A DNA stretch of 64,000 bases from Vondammii sp040505895 (GCA_040505895.1 JBEVXU010000007.1:310001-374000); one strand, 5' to 3'; shown: positions 1-9,625, counted from the first letter of the stretch. The notes: generated by a model not told the origin, from the letters alone. Made by a program: numbers and translations.

Positions 1-353
1 TCGAGACCGAAATTACCAGGGCCAACGACCAGGAACATCTCCACCGCCATGGTAAAAGCCACCAGGGCACCAACAGGAAGATACTTGATAAAGCCGGCAC
101 GCATGGTAGCGGTATCGACATCCAGCATCATCACTACAAACAGGAACAGCACCATCACTGCACCGACATAAACGAGCACCAACACGATAGCGAGGAACTC
201 CGCCTCCGCCAGCATCCAGAGGCCTGCACTACTGGCAAACGCCAGCACCAGGAACAGTGCCGAGTGAACCGGATTACGCCGGGTAATCACCATCGTGGCT
301 GCATACAGCAGAATGGCGGAGAACGTATAAAAGATAAACAGTTGGAATGTCAT
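1..353 (-). CDS. nuoJ: NADH-quinone oxidoreductase subunit J, N-terminal part (cut by window edge)
   Basis: Membrane subunit of respiratory complex I (NADH to quinone, proton-pumping). Translating the minus strand from the ATG at 353 gives a hydrophobic protein starting MTFQLFIFYTF, with the NuoJ-typical run FLAIVLVLVYVGAVMVLFLF, the segment that contains the family's pi-bulge helix. About 117 codons are visible; the C-terminus lies beyond base 1. It follows nuoI by 39 nt in the same direction, the normal nuo order, so nuoK-N are expected outside the window. No frame damage is seen. Confidence 0.93.
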   Translation of the reverse strand, partial: MTFQLFIFYTFSAILLYAATMVITRRNPVHSALFLVLAFASSAGLWMLAEAEFLAIVLVLVYVGAVMVLFLFVVMMLDVDTATMRAGFIKYLPVGALVAFTMAVEMFLVVGPGNFGL

Positions 354-392
354 CTGATCATCCAGTCCTATATTTTTTAGTCAACGCAATCA

Positions 393-881
393 TTAGCGGT
401 ATTTGGCCTGTGCAACGATATCAGCTGCAATCTGGCTCTCGTATTTATCACCGACGGCCAACAGCTTTTCCTTCGTCATTAGCCCATCTTCACGACTCTC
501 GAAGTGATACTCGTAGAGCCGAGTCTCAACGATCGCATCCACCGGACATGACTCCTGGCAGTAACCGCAGAAGATGCACTTGAACAGGTCGATATCGTAA
601 CGGGTGGTTCGCCGGGAGCCATCTTCACGAGGCTCTGACTCAATGGTTATCGCTGCCGCCGGACAGGTTGCCTCACAGAGCTTACAGGCGATGCAACGCT
701 CCTCACCGTTCTCATAACGACGTTGGGCATGAAGCCCGCGGAAACGCGGCGATACAGGTGCCTTCTCTTCCGGATACTGTACCGTAAACTTTTTACGGAA
801 CATGTGGCCACCGGTCAGGCCAAGACCCTTTATCAGTTCCAGCAGGAACAGACTTTTGATGTAGTCACGCAACATATTCAT
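393..881 (-). CDS. nuoI: NADH-quinone oxidoreductase subunit I
   Basis: Peripheral complex I subunit of 162 aa carrying two [4Fe-4S] clusters (N6a/N6b) that pass electrons from NuoG towards NuoB and the quinone site. Both ferredoxin motifs are visible: CIACKLCEATCP near residue 60 and CIFCGYCQESCP near residue 100. The length fits the family. The start codon overlaps the nuoH stop as TGATG at 879-883, so translation is probably coupled. The N-terminus has the amphipathic segment (YIKSLFLLELIKGL) that docks the protein on the membrane arm in known structures. Confidence 0.97.
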   Translation of the reverse strand: MNMLRDYIKSLFLLELIKGLGLTGGHMFRKKFTVQYPEEKAPVSPRFRGLHAQRRYENGEERCIACKLCEATCPAAAITIESEPREDGSRRTTRYDIDLFKCIFCGYCQESCPVDAIVETRLYEYHFESREDGLMTKEKLLAVGDKYESQIAADIVAQAKYR

Positions 882-1939
882 CAGTCAAACCACCAGGGCA
901 GTTGGTAGACCACCGCCACGCCAATCACCAGAATCCAAACAATTGTGATGGGGATAAACACCTTCCATCCCAACCGCATGATCTGATCGTACCGGTAGCG
1001 CGGAAAGGTGGCACGCAGCCAGAGGAAGAAGAAGGCGACCACCGCCGTCTTGGCAAACAGCCAGATGAAGCTCGGCACCCACTCAAACAGTGGGCCCAGC
1101 ATCGGTATGCCGTGGAACGGTGACAACCAGCCGCCAAGGAAGAAAATAACCGTCAGAGCCGAGATCAGAATCATGTTGGCATATTCGCCAAGGAAGAATA
1201 CCGCGAAGGGCATTCCCGAGTACTCGACATGGAAGCCGGCGACAATCTCAGATTCACCCTCGGCAACATCAAAGGGAGCACGGTTGGTCTCAGCGACACC
1301 GGAGATAAAGTAGATAATAAATAGCGGCATCAGCGGAAGCCAGAACCAGTCGAGGAATCCTGCACTTCCCCTCTGGGCGTTGACGATCTCACCCAGGTTG
1401 AGACTGCCGGCGGCCACCAGCACACCCACCAGAGCAAAGCCCATGGCGATCTCGTACGAGACGATCTGTGCCGCCGAGCGCATAGCACCGAGAAAGGCAT
1501 ACTTCGAGTTCGAGGCCCAACCGGAGATGATGACGCCGTAGACACCCACCGAGGTAAGAGCAATGATGTAGAGTAGCCCGGCATTGATATCGGCCAGTAC
1601 CAGCTCTTCATTGAATGGGAATACCGCCCAAGCGGCAAGGGCCGGTCCCAAAGTCAGCAGTGGTGCGATCAGGAACAGTATTTTATTACCCTTCTCAGGG
1701 ATAATAATCTCCTTGAACATCAACTTCACCGCATCGGCGATGGGTTGTAGCCAACCCTTTGGACCAACCCGGTTGGGACCGATACGCACCTGCATATAAC
1801 CGATAAGTTTACGTTCGGCATAGGTGAAATAGGCGACACAGAGCATCAGCGGAGCCACGATCACAACGATCTTGATCATGATCTGCATGATAACCAGATT
1901 CTCACCCAGCCACTCCCAGAGACTAATCAGTAAATCCAT
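881..1939 (-). CDS. nuoH: NADH-quinone oxidoreductase subunit H
   Basis: Integral membrane subunit of 352 aa that, with NuoB and NuoD, forms the quinone chamber of complex I. About eight hydrophobic segments are visible. Family signatures are present: YAERKLIGYMQVRIGPNRVG near residue 40 and the charged loop ETNRAPFDVAEGESEIVAGF near residue 220, whose acidic residues line the quinone and proton path. Only 4 nt separate it from the nuoG stop. Length and sequence are ordinary for the family. Confidence 0.97.
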   Translation of the reverse strand: MDLLISLWEWLGENLVIMQIMIKIVVIVAPLMLCVAYFTYAERKLIGYMQVRIGPNRVGPKGWLQPIADAVKLMFKEIIIPEKGNKILFLIAPLLTLGPALAAWAVFPFNEELVLADINAGLLYIIALTSVGVYGVIISGWASNSKYAFLGAMRSAAQIVSYEIAMGFALVGVLVAAGSLNLGEIVNAQRGSAGFLDWFWLPLMPLFIIYFISGVAETNRAPFDVAEGESEIVAGFHVEYSGMPFAVFFLGEYANMILISALTVIFFLGGWLSPFHGIPMLGPLFEWVPSFIWLFAKTAVVAFFFLWLRATFPRYRYDQIMRLGWKVFIPITIVWILVIGVAVVYQLPWWFD

Positions 1940-1943
1940 CGGT

Positions 1944-4247
1944 TTATGCCTTCTCCAGGGTTACTTCACCAAACTGACTACCCAGTGCTTCTGTACCCGC
2001 CAATGCGGCGGGAATCCGGACACAACCATCCGGTACGCTGGAATCGATAATAACCGGTAACTCTGCACGACCTTCGCCCTGAACTGCGACGGCAGACTGT
2101 GCCTCACTGAGTCCGGCCTTGGCCGCCTCGGAACTATTGAGGTAGAGAGCCGCGCTGATGGCATCACTCGTCTTTTGCAGTGAAGCGGCACGACGTACCA
2201 GAGAATCCACGGCATAGATCGGGACATCGCCAATACGAGTCAGCGAGCCTGCTGCGTGCATCCTCTCACTAACATCACTTGCGGCTGCTGTATTGTCGGG
2301 CTGCCGATCACCTGAAGCTGCTTTCGCCTCCTCCAATACGTCACTGGAGCTGGTCTGATCAAAGCCTTCCAGATCAAGCTGGTTGCCGAGTACTCGCAGA
2401 ATTTTCCAGCCTGGGCGGGTATTTCCTTTCGGATTGACCGCACCGGTGAAGGACTGCCATCTGCCTTCAGCATTAATATAAGTACCGGAGGTCTCGGCAT
2501 AAGCCGCCATTGGCAGAATTACATCTGCAACCGTTTCAATGCTTTCACTACGGAATGCACTGAGCGAAAGTACAAAACCGGCATTGGCAAATGCTTCATC
2601 TGCCAGCGCGGGATTAGCAAAATCGTAGGCTGGCTCAACACCAAGCAGCAGATAGCTACTCAGGGACAGTTCCAGCATGGCCTGAGCATCTTTACCAGAG
2701 CCGGATACCAACCCGGTAAGTGCGGCACCGGTGCTGTTGGCCGCTTCCGGCAGATACCCCAGAGTTGCGCCACTGGCTTCAGCAACAGCGGCTGCCAGAT
2801 CGCAAAGTATTGAGTAATCAGCATGGGCTGTTGCCATATTGCCCAGCAGTACAGTCGCCTTATCGGCACTCTTCAACTGCTCGGCCAACGCATTATGTTC
2901 ATCGCCAACCGTGGCGGAATCAATCACACAACCACTAGCACCCAGCGCTTTTGCCAGGGCAGCCAATTCATCAACCATGGCGGCGGGGCTGCTAACACGT
3001 TGCTCTGCAACGTAATTGAGATCGATCTCGAGCGGGTTGATGTAGGTAACCTTGCAACCCTCCAGAACCGCCTTGCGCAGACGGTGTCCGAGCAGTGGCT
3101 GCTCCTTGCGCACATTGGCACCGATAACCAGTGCTGCATCAAGTTGTTCCAGTGCTTCGATGCTCTGGCCCAACCAGCGACAGGCAGGCTCTTGGCCACG
3201 GAAATCACCCTGGCGCAGACGGTAATCGATATTCTCACTACCCAAGCCGCGGACCAGTTTCTGCGCCAGCTGCATCTCCTCCACGGTAGCCGTGGGTGAG
3301 ATCAGTGCGCCCAACTGGTCGCCACTCTGTTTAAGACCTTTGGCTGCCGCCTCAAGCGCTTCTTCCCAGCTAGCTTCCTGCCAGGCGCCATCACGCTTGA
3401 CCAGCGGTGTGGACAGGCGATCTTCGCTGTAGAGTCCTTCATAGCTAAAGCGATCACGATCAGAGATCCAGCACTCATTAACCGCTTCGTTATCTTTTGG
3501 AACGACACGCATCACCTGATTACGACGTACATGGAGATGCAGATTTGAGCCGACCGCGTCGTGGGATGCAACCGTATCACGTTGGGTCAGTTCCCAGGCA
3601 CGCGCCTGGAAACGATAGGGCTTGGAGGTGAGTGAACCGACAGGACAGACATCGATAATGTTGCCGGAGAGCTCAGAATCGACACTCTTCTCAACATAGG
3701 TACCGATAGTCATGTGTTCACTGCGACCAATGGCACCCATCTCACGGACGCCGGCAATCTCTGCACCAAAGCGGACACAGCGAGTACAGTGGATACAGCG
3801 AGTAAAGTTGGCATTAACCAAGGGGCCGATATCAGGCTTATCCACTGCTCGTTTGCCTTCGACAAAACGGGAGATATCACTGCCGTATCCTACGGACACA
3901 TCTTGCAGTTCACACTCGCCGCCCTGATCACAGATCGGGCAATCCAGCGGATGGTTGATCAGAAGGAACTCCATGGTTCCTTTCTGTGCCGCCTTAGCCA
4001 GTGGAGATGAGGTAAAAACCTTCATTCCATCCGCCACAGGTGTGGCGCAAGCAGGCAGGGGCTTGGGCGCCCGCTCCACTTCCACCAGACACATGCGGCA
4101 GTTGGCCGAGATGGAGAGCTTCTTATGGTAGCAGAAACGGGGAATATCAATACCCGCCGCATCTGCTGCATCAATCAGCATTTCGCCTGCGTTGGCCTGC
4201 AACTGCCGGCCATCAATTTCTATTGTTATAGTCTGGTTTTCAGACAT
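1944..4247 (-). CDS. nuoG: NADH-quinone oxidoreductase subunit G
   Basis: Largest peripheral subunit of complex I (767 aa), relaying electrons from NuoF to NuoI. The N-terminus has the plant-type [2Fe-2S] motif (CRMCLVEVE near residue 51). It is followed by the His-Cys ligand region and the CPICDQGGECELQD motif near residue 105, then CIHCTRCVRFG near residue 150. The rest is a molybdopterin-oxidoreductase-like domain of the kind known to have lost its cofactor in complex I. A gap of 52 nt separates its start from the nuoF stop. The C-terminal third is Ala-rich and less conserved, as is usual. Confidence 0.96.
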   Translation of the reverse strand: MSENQTITIEIDGRQLQANAGEMLIDAADAAGIDIPRFCYHKKLSISANCRMCLVEVERAPKPLPACATPVADGMKVFTSSPLAKAAQKGTMEFLLINHPLDCPICDQGGECELQDVSVGYGSDISRFVEGKRAVDKPDIGPLVNANFTRCIHCTRCVRFGAEIAGVREMGAIGRSEHMTIGTYVEKSVDSELSGNIIDVCPVGSLTSKPYRFQARAWELTQRDTVASHDAVGSNLHLHVRRNQVMRVVPKDNEAVNECWISDRDRFSYEGLYSEDRLSTPLVKRDGAWQEASWEEALEAAAKGLKQSGDQLGALISPTATVEEMQLAQKLVRGLGSENIDYRLRQGDFRGQEPACRWLGQSIEALEQLDAALVIGANVRKEQPLLGHRLRKAVLEGCKVTYINPLEIDLNYVAEQRVSSPAAMVDELAALAKALGASGCVIDSATVGDEHNALAEQLKSADKATVLLGNMATAHADYSILCDLAAAVAEASGATLGYLPEAANSTGAALTGLVSGSGKDAQAMLELSLSSYLLLGVEPAYDFANPALADEAFANAGFVLSLSAFRSESIETVADVILPMAAYAETSGTYINAEGRWQSFTGAVNPKGNTRPGWKILRVLGNQLDLEGFDQTSSSDVLEEAKAASGDRQPDNTAAASDVSERMHAAGSLTRIGDVPIYAVDSLVRRAASLQKTSDAISAALYLNSSEAAKAGLSEAQSAVAVQGEGRAELPVIIDSSVPDGCVRIPAALAGTEALGSQFGEVTLEKA

Positions 4248-4299
4248 CGATTTAGTTCTCTAACCAGTGCTCAATAATCGTGCTTTAATCGGTGGCCTA

Positions 4300-5568
4300 T
4301 CAGCCAACCATGCACTTCTTATGTTCTATATGATACTCAAACTCGTCTCTGTAATGCTTCAGCATGCCTTGTACCGGCATGGCCGCCGCATCACCCAGAG
4401 CGCAGATGGTGCGCCCTGCAATCTTTGTGGTGATATCGTCGAGTAGAGCCAGATCTTCCGGCCTGCCCTGTCCGTTCTCAATACGGCTGATCACTCGGTA
4501 GAGCCAGCCCGTGCCTTCACGACAGGGAGTGCACTGACCGCATGACTCTTCATGGTAGAAGTAGGACATACGCTCCAGTACCTTCACCATGCAGTTACTG
4601 TCATCGAGGACGATCACTGCGCCGGAGCCCAGCATGGAACCGGCATTCTGTATGGCATCGTAATCCATGGTCAGATCCATCATCTGCTCACCGGGAATAA
4701 TCGGTGAGGATGAACCGCCGGGGATCACCGCCTTAAGCTTGCTGCCATCCTTCATTCCGCCCGCCATTTCCAGCAGTTCAGAGAAGGGGGTACCCATAGG
4801 AATCTCGAAGACACCGGGATTTTTTATATTGCCTGAGATGGAGAAAAGTTTGGCACCGCCACTGTTCTCAACACCAAGGTCCTTAAACCACTGACCGCCC
4901 TTCTCCATAATTACCGGAATCGACGCGAGCGACTCGGTGTTATTGATAATGGTGGGACAACCGTAGAGACCAAAGTGTGCAGGAAATGGTGGTTTGAAGC
5001 GGGGCTGCCCCTTCTTACCCTCGATAGATTCGAGCAGGGCAGTCTCTTCACCACAAATGTAGGCACCACCACCGAGATGGCTGTGAATCTCAAGATCAAA
5101 ACCGGAACCGAGTATATTCTCGCCAAGGAAACCAGCGGCACGCGCCTCTTCCAATGCTGCTTCAAAGCGTTCGTAGGGCTCCCAGAACTCTCCACGAATA
5201 TAATTGTAGGCTCTGCTGGCACCAACGGCATAACTGGCGATAAGCATCCCTTCAATCAGCTGATGGGGGTTGTAACGCAGGATATCGCGATCCTTAAAGG
5301 TGCCAGGTTCGCCTTCATCAGAGTTGCAAACCACATACTTCTGTCCCGGTGCATTACGGGAGATGAAGCTCCACTTCAGGCCGGCAGGGAAACCAGCACC
5401 ACCACGGCCTCGCAAGCCGGATGCCTTGACCTCATCAATGATCGTTTCAGGCGTTACGCCCTCCTTCATGATCTTGGTCAGCATCTGATAACCGCCACGG
5501 CTCTGATACTGCTCCAGCAGCCAGGGGCGATCAAGATCCATATTTCGAAAACAGACTTCATTCGCCAT
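4300..5568 (-). CDS. nuoF: NADH-quinone oxidoreductase subunit F
   Basis: NADH-binding flavoprotein of complex I (422 aa) with FMN and the N3 [4Fe-4S] cluster. Visible signatures are GRGGAGFPAGLKWSF near residue 55 (nucleotide and FMN site), YICGEETALLESIEGKKGQP near residue 170, and the cluster motif ESCGQCTPCREG near residue 340, with the fourth Cys in ICALGDAA. It works with NuoE and NuoG as the electron-input module. It starts 5 nt after the nuoE stop. Confidence 0.97.
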   Translation of the reverse strand: MANEVCFRNMDLDRPWLLEQYQSRGGYQMLTKIMKEGVTPETIIDEVKASGLRGRGGAGFPAGLKWSFISRNAPGQKYVVCNSDEGEPGTFKDRDILRYNPHQLIEGMLIASYAVGASRAYNYIRGEFWEPYERFEAALEEARAAGFLGENILGSGFDLEIHSHLGGGAYICGEETALLESIEGKKGQPRFKPPFPAHFGLYGCPTIINNTESLASIPVIMEKGGQWFKDLGVENSGGAKLFSISGNIKNPGVFEIPMGTPFSELLEMAGGMKDGSKLKAVIPGGSSSPIIPGEQMMDLTMDYDAIQNAGSMLGSGAVIVLDDSNCMVKVLERMSYFYHEESCGQCTPCREGTGWLYRVISRIENGQGRPEDLALLDDITTKIAGRTICALGDAAAMPVQGMLKHYRDEFEYHIEHKKCMVG

Positions 5569-5573
5569 GGCGC

Positions 5574-6104
5574 TTACTCCAGTCCGCTCAGAATCGTGTC
5601 GACCAACTCAGGGGTCAGATTCTCATAATATTTGTTGCCGATCTGGAACATCGGTGCACCACCGCATGCGCCTAGGCACTCAACCTCTTTCAGGCCGTAT
5701 TTGCCATCTTCCGTGGCCTCGCCCATCTTGACGCCCAACTTCTTCTCCAGATGATCGACAATCTTGCCTGAGCCGTTGATCATGCAGGAGACATTGGTAC
5801 AGACACACACCTTATGCTTGCCTACCGCCTTGTGCTCATACATGGAATAGAAGGTGCCTACCTCATAAACAGCGATTTGCGGCATATCCAGATAGGCGGC
5901 AACTTTGTCCATCAACTCACGGGTAAGCGAACCACCATTTTCATCCTGTACGATACGCAAAGCCGCCATCACAGCAGACTGCTGCCAGCCCTCAGGATAC
6001 TTGGCAATCCACTTATCAATCTCTGCCTTCACTTCGGGAGAAAAGAGTGCCTCTTTTCCCTCGCTCGGTTTGACGGTACTCATTGGTGCGCTCTTGTAAC
6101 CCAT
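5574..6104 (-). CDS. nuoE: NADH-quinone oxidoreductase subunit E
   Basis: Thioredoxin-fold [2Fe-2S] subunit (cluster N1a) of the NADH-oxidising module, 176 aa. The four cluster cysteines are visible as CTNVSC near residue 103 and ECLGACG near residue 140. I chose the start at 6104 because it overlaps the nuoD stop as TGATG; an internal ATG at 6083 would give 169 aa and is the alternative. The N-terminal helical domain (SPEVKAEIDKWIAKYP) is typical of the family. Confidence 0.95.
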   Translation of the reverse strand: MGYKSAPMSTVKPSEGKEALFSPEVKAEIDKWIAKYPEGWQQSAVMAALRIVQDENGGSLTRELMDKVAAYLDMPQIAVYEVGTFYSMYEHKAVGKHKVCVCTNVSCMINGSGKIVDHLEKKLGVKMGEATEDGKYGLKEVECLGACGGAPMFQIGNKYYENLTPELVDTILSGLE

Positions 6105-7357
6105 CAGCGGTCAATCTCCCCGAATACAACATCCATGGTACCGATCACGGTCACCACGTCAGCCAACATGTGGCCCCTCACCATGTCATCCATCGCCGAT
6201 AGGTGGACAAAACCCGGGGCGCGAATCTTAAGTCGATAGGGTTTATTGGCACCATCGGAAATCACATAGCAACCAAACTCGCCTTTCGGTGCTTCAACGG
6301 CGGCATAAGCCTCGCCCGGCGGCGTGCAGTAGCCCTCGCTAAATAGTTTGAAGTGGTGAATCAGGCTCTCCATGTCACCCTTCATATCAGCGCGCGCAGG
6401 GGGAGCGATCTTATGATCTTCAGCGATCACCGGCCCTGGATTGTCACGCAGCCACTGAGCACACTGTTTGATAATACGATTGGACTGACGCATCTCTTCA
6501 ACGCGAACCAGATAGCGGTCGTAGCAATCACCAGTGGTTCCCACTGGAATATCAAAATCGACCTTATCGTAGGCGGCGTAAGGCTGTTTTTTGCGCAGAT
6601 CCCACTCAACACCTGAGCCACGCAACATGGGCCCGGTAAAACCGAGCTGCATTGCTTTCTCAGGGGGAATTACGGCAATATCCACCAGGCGCTGTTTCCA
6701 GATGCGGTTTTCTGTCAGCAGCCCCTCATAGATATCAACCAGACCGGGGAAGCGGTTGGTGAAATCTTCTATAAAATCGAGCAGTGAACCCTGGCGAGTC
6801 TCATTCTTACGATCGATATCAGCATCTGAACGGAAGTTGTTTTTCTCGTACTGGGGCATACGGTCAGGAAGGTCGCGATAGACACCGCCGACGCGATAGT
6901 ATGCAGCGTGCATACGCGCCCCGGAAACCGCCTCGTAACAATCCATCAGATCCTCACGTTCACGGAATGCGTAGAGGAAAACCGTCATTGCACCGACATC
7001 GAGTGCGTGGGTGCCAAGCCACATCAGGTGGTTGAGAATACGCGTAATCTCATCGTACATGGTGCGAATGTAAAGCGCCCTCTCAGGTACCTCAACACCC
7101 AGTAGCTTCTCCACCGCCATCACATAGGCGTGCTCGCTGCACATCATCGAGGCGTAATCGAGACGATCCATGTAGGGGATAGTCTGATTGTACGGCTTGC
7201 TCTCAGCCAGCTTTTCAGTGCCACGATGAAGCAGACCGATATGTGGGTCAGCGCGCTCGATCACCTCACCATCCATCTCCAACACCAGGCGTAGTACACC
7301 GTGAGCTGCAGGATGCTGGGGGCCGAAATTGAGAGTGTAGTTACAAATTTCAGGCAT
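6104..7357 (-). CDS. nuoD: NADH-quinone oxidoreductase subunit D
   Basis: 49-kDa-type subunit of complex I, which shapes the quinone-reduction site. The start at 7357 (MPEICNYTLNFGPQHPAAHG) gives 417 aa and an 8-nt overlap with nuoC. An upstream ATG at 7396 would add 13 unconserved residues and overlap nuoC by 47 nt, so I reject it. The quinone-site loop GPQHPAAHG and the C-terminal DVVFGEIDR are as expected. nuoC and nuoD are separate genes here, whereas E. coli has a fusion. Confidence 0.96.
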   Translation of the reverse strand: MPEICNYTLNFGPQHPAAHGVLRLVLEMDGEVIERADPHIGLLHRGTEKLAESKPYNQTIPYMDRLDYASMMCSEHAYVMAVEKLLGVEVPERALYIRTMYDEITRILNHLMWLGTHALDVGAMTVFLYAFREREDLMDCYEAVSGARMHAAYYRVGGVYRDLPDRMPQYEKNNFRSDADIDRKNETRQGSLLDFIEDFTNRFPGLVDIYEGLLTENRIWKQRLVDIAVIPPEKAMQLGFTGPMLRGSGVEWDLRKKQPYAAYDKVDFDIPVGTTGDCYDRYLVRVEEMRQSNRIIKQCAQWLRDNPGPVIAEDHKIAPPARADMKGDMESLIHHFKLFSEGYCTPPGEAYAAVEAPKGEFGCYVISDGANKPYRLKIRAPGFVHLSAMDDMVRGHMLADVVTVIGTMDVVFGEIDR

Positions 7358-8057
7358 CGGTACTGTCCTGCTGTTCAACTGTATCGCTCTGGGCACGAAT
7401 CACCCGAGGAACCAGTACACGGGATTCGATAGTCACCGGTTCGTACACCACCCGTTTTAGTTCCTGGTCGTAGCGCATTTCAACATGCCCTTCCAGAGGA
7501 AAATCCTTGCGGAAAGGGTGACCGACAAAACCGTAGTCTGTAAGAATACGCCGAAGATCGGGATGGCCGCTGAAGAGGATACCAAAAAGGTCGAAGGCCT
7601 CACGCTCAAACCAGTTGGCGTTTTCCCAAATGCCAACGGTGGAGTCGACCATGGGCTCACGGTTATCGACAAAAACGCGTAAGCGCAGACGCTGATTATT
7701 GCTGAGGGAGAGCAGATGATAGACAACGGCAAAGCGGTCATCCTTGTCTGTATCGATGTTCTGATTCTGCTCAACGCCCCGACCAAAGCCGGTAGAAGAG
7801 GCTTCTGCGGTGACCCACTCGGACTCACCATAGGTGGAGTAATCAACGCCACAGATATCAACCACAATCTCAAAATGAAACGCTTCGTCGTCACGCAGCT
7901 CAGTAGCCAACTCGATGAGTTGCTCTCTGGGCACCACCATGGTTACCTCACCAAGAGAAGTGGTGACTTCACACCCTCTCGCTTGATAACGCTCTTCAAG
8001 GGCGGCTGCTAGTGTGTCCGACCGCTCCCTGATAGTTGTCTTCTCACTGTCACTCAT
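7350..8057 (-). CDS. nuoC: NADH-quinone oxidoreductase subunit C
   Basis: 30-kDa-type peripheral subunit of complex I (235 aa), without cofactors, bracing NuoD and NuoB. The family signature ANWFEREAFDLFGILFSGHP is visible near residue 145, followed by LRRILTDYGFVGHPFRKDFP. The C-terminal tail after EPVTIESRVLVPRVIR is short and polar. Its start overlaps the nuoB stop by 4 nt (8054-8057), and it overlaps nuoD downstream. Confidence 0.95.
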   Translation of the reverse strand: MSDSEKTTIRERSDTLAAALEERYQARGCEVTTSLGEVTMVVPREQLIELATELRDDEAFHFEIVVDICGVDYSTYGESEWVTAEASSTGFGRGVEQNQNIDTDKDDRFAVVYHLLSLSNNQRLRLRVFVDNREPMVDSTVGIWENANWFEREAFDLFGILFSGHPDLRRILTDYGFVGHPFRKDFPLEGHVEMRYDQELKRVVYEPVTIESRVLVPRVIRAQSDTVEQQDSTDA

Positions 8058-8545
8058 GCCGTCTTACTCACCCGCGCAATGGTACTGGTGCGCTTAATTT
8101 TTTCCTGCAACTGCAGGATGCCGTAGAGCAGAGCCTCGGCAGTGGGGGGACAGCCGGGCACATAAATATCAACCGGGACAACGCGATCACAACCGCGTAC
8201 AACAGCGTAGGAGTCGTGGTAGTAACCACCACCGTTGGCGCATGTACCCATGGAGATAACCCAGCGCGGCTCCGCCATCTGATCGTAGACCTTGCGCATA
8301 GCAGGGCCCATTTTGTTAGTCAGAGTGCCGGCGACGATCATAACGTCCGACTGCCTGGGACTTGGGCGGAAGATGATGCCAAAACGATCTATGTCATAGC
8401 GGGCTGCGGCAGCATGCATCATTTCGATGGCACAACAGGCGAGACCAAAGCTCATCGGCCAGAGCGACCCGGTGCGAGCCCAATTGATGAGCTTGTCGGC
8501 AGTCGTGGTGATCACACCCTCTTCGAGAAGACCCTCTACTCCCAT
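8054..8545 (-). CDS. nuoB: NADH-quinone oxidoreductase subunit B
   Basis: Subunit carrying cluster N2, the last [4Fe-4S] centre before quinone. I start it at 8545 (MGVEGLLEEGVITTTADKLI), giving 163 aa with the usual family N-terminus; the ATG at 8566 would add seven residues. Cluster ligands are visible in FGLACCAIEMM, in GTCANGGGYY and in VPGCPPTAEALL. With this start the gene overlaps nuoA by 10 nt. Confidence 0.96.
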   Translation of the reverse strand: MGVEGLLEEGVITTTADKLINWARTGSLWPMSFGLACCAIEMMHAAAARYDIDRFGIIFRPSPRQSDVMIVAGTLTNKMGPAMRKVYDQMAEPRWVISMGTCANGGGYYHDSYAVVRGCDRVVPVDIYVPGCPPTAEALLYGILQLQEKIKRTSTIARVSKTA

Positions 8546-8892
8546 TCCAGCGCCCCTTTCTTCCACTCGTAGATGAACCCAATGACAAGAATACCGAGGA
8601 AGACAGTCATGGCGATCAGACCCACCATGCCAATCTTGCCAAGCACTATTGCCCAGGGAAAGAGAAATGCAATCTCAAGATCGAAAATAATAAAAAGGAT
8701 GGCAACAAGATAGTAGCGTACGTCAAACTTCATACGGGCATCGCCAAATGCCTCGAAGCCGCACTCATAAGGGGAGAGCTTTGCGCTGTCCGGACGCCTT
8801 GTCCCGAGGGCAAAACCCATTGCAATCATAACGACTCCAACCATCAGGCCGACCGCTATGAATACTAAAACAGGAAGGTAATTTTCCAGCAT
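8536..8892 (-). CDS. nuoA: NADH-quinone oxidoreductase subunit A
   Basis: Small membrane subunit of complex I (118 aa) with three transmembrane helices. The conserved loop KLSPYECGFEAFGDARMKFD between helices 1 and 2 holds the Cys that changes exposure during turnover in other species. It is the first gene of the nuo operon. The 153 nt upstream are AT-rich and follow a terminator, so a nuo promoter probably lies there, although I could not assign -35/-10 boxes with confidence. Confidence 0.96.
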   Translation of the reverse strand: MLENYLPVLVFIAVGLMVGVVMIAMGFALGTRRPDSAKLSPYECGFEAFGDARMKFDVRYYLVAILFIIFDLEIAFLFPWAIVLGKIGMVGLIAMTVFLGILVIGFIYEWKKGALEWE

Positions 8893-9045
8893 ACGTTCTC
8901 GACTCCCCCGGTGGGCAATTATTATATGTTGCTGCCCTTATCATTGAGATAACGAGGCCAGAGTCTATTCGAGATACAGCAAAATGTCAAACCAAATAAC
9001 ATTAGAATATACTTATAAATCAATGGGTTACAAAAATCAAGTAAT

Positions 9046-9089
9046 AAAAAAAACCGGAACCGGTCAGTTGTTTGACCCATTCCGGTTTC
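9046..9089 (-). terminator. Intrinsic terminator after tRNA-Leu
   Basis: On the minus strand an AAACCGGAA...TTCCGGTTT stem encloses a smaller GGTCA/TGACC stem and is followed by a run of eight T. It lies just past the CCA end of the tRNA-Leu gene, so it should end the rlmE-secG-tRNA transcript and separate it from nuo. Confidence 0.85.
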
Positions 9090-9094
9090 TTGTA

Positions 9095-9179
9095 TGGTGC
9101 CGACGGCCGGATTTGAACCGGCACGGCTTACGCCACTACCCCCTCAAGATAGCGTGTCTACCAATTCCACCACGTCGGC
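9095..9179 (-). tRNA. tRNA-Leu (anticodon GAG)
   Basis: The gene is 85 nt with the CCA end encoded. The acceptor stem GCCGACG pairs with CGTCGGC. The anticodon arm CTATC-TTGAGGG-GGTAG gives anticodon GAG, reading CUC and CUU. The T-arm GCCGGTTCAAATCCGGC is intact, and there is a class II variable arm. tRNA-Leu(GAG) directly after secG is also the order in E. coli (leuU) and Pseudomonas. Confidence 0.97.
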
Positions 9180-9214
9180 TGAACAGGGGCATAATTACAC
9201 CCTCATCCATAAAC

Positions 9215-9625
9215 TCATTCTGCAATTTTCGGTGCCTCTCCCTCTGAAGTTGCAGTTGCTTCCGGTACTTGGATAGCCGGCACCTCCGATTGAACAGGCA
9301 TCTCTGCGCCTGGTACTGGCGGAGGCGGAATGTCGCCCTTGACCGGCATTTCAATCACAGTCTTCTCTCCCTCCATCAAGCCCGGACGTTCGGTACCCTG
9401 CATGGAGAACCAGGCCAGCGCCAGACTGGTGATAAAAAACAGAGCGGCAAGAATCGCCGTTGCCCGACTCAGAAAGTTGGCGGCACCCTGTGCACCAAAT
9501 ACGCTACCCGACGCACCAGCACCAAAAGCGGCGCCGGCATCAGCACCCTTGCCGTGCTGCATCAGCACCAGGCCAATCAGACCAAGGGCAAGAAAGAGAT
9601 GAGATACGACCAGTATTGTTTGCAT
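9215..9625 (-). CDS. secG: Protein translocase subunit SecG
   Basis: Small inner-membrane component of the SecYEG channel (136 aa). The N-terminal helix (ILVVSHLFLALGLIGLVLMQ) is followed by the family signature GKGADAGAAFGAGASGSVFG and a second helix near residues 55-75. The C-terminal 50 residues are Pro/Glu-rich and low in complexity, longer than in E. coli SecG (110 aa) but common in related species. It lies between tpiA and tRNA-Leu, 30 nt after tpiA. Confidence 0.95.
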   Translation of the reverse strand: MQTILVVSHLFLALGLIGLVLMQHGKGADAGAAFGAGASGSVFGAQGAANFLSRATAILAALFFITSLALAWFSMQGTERPGLMEGEKTVIEMPVKGDIPPPPVPGAEMPVQSEVPAIQVPEATATSEGEAPKIAE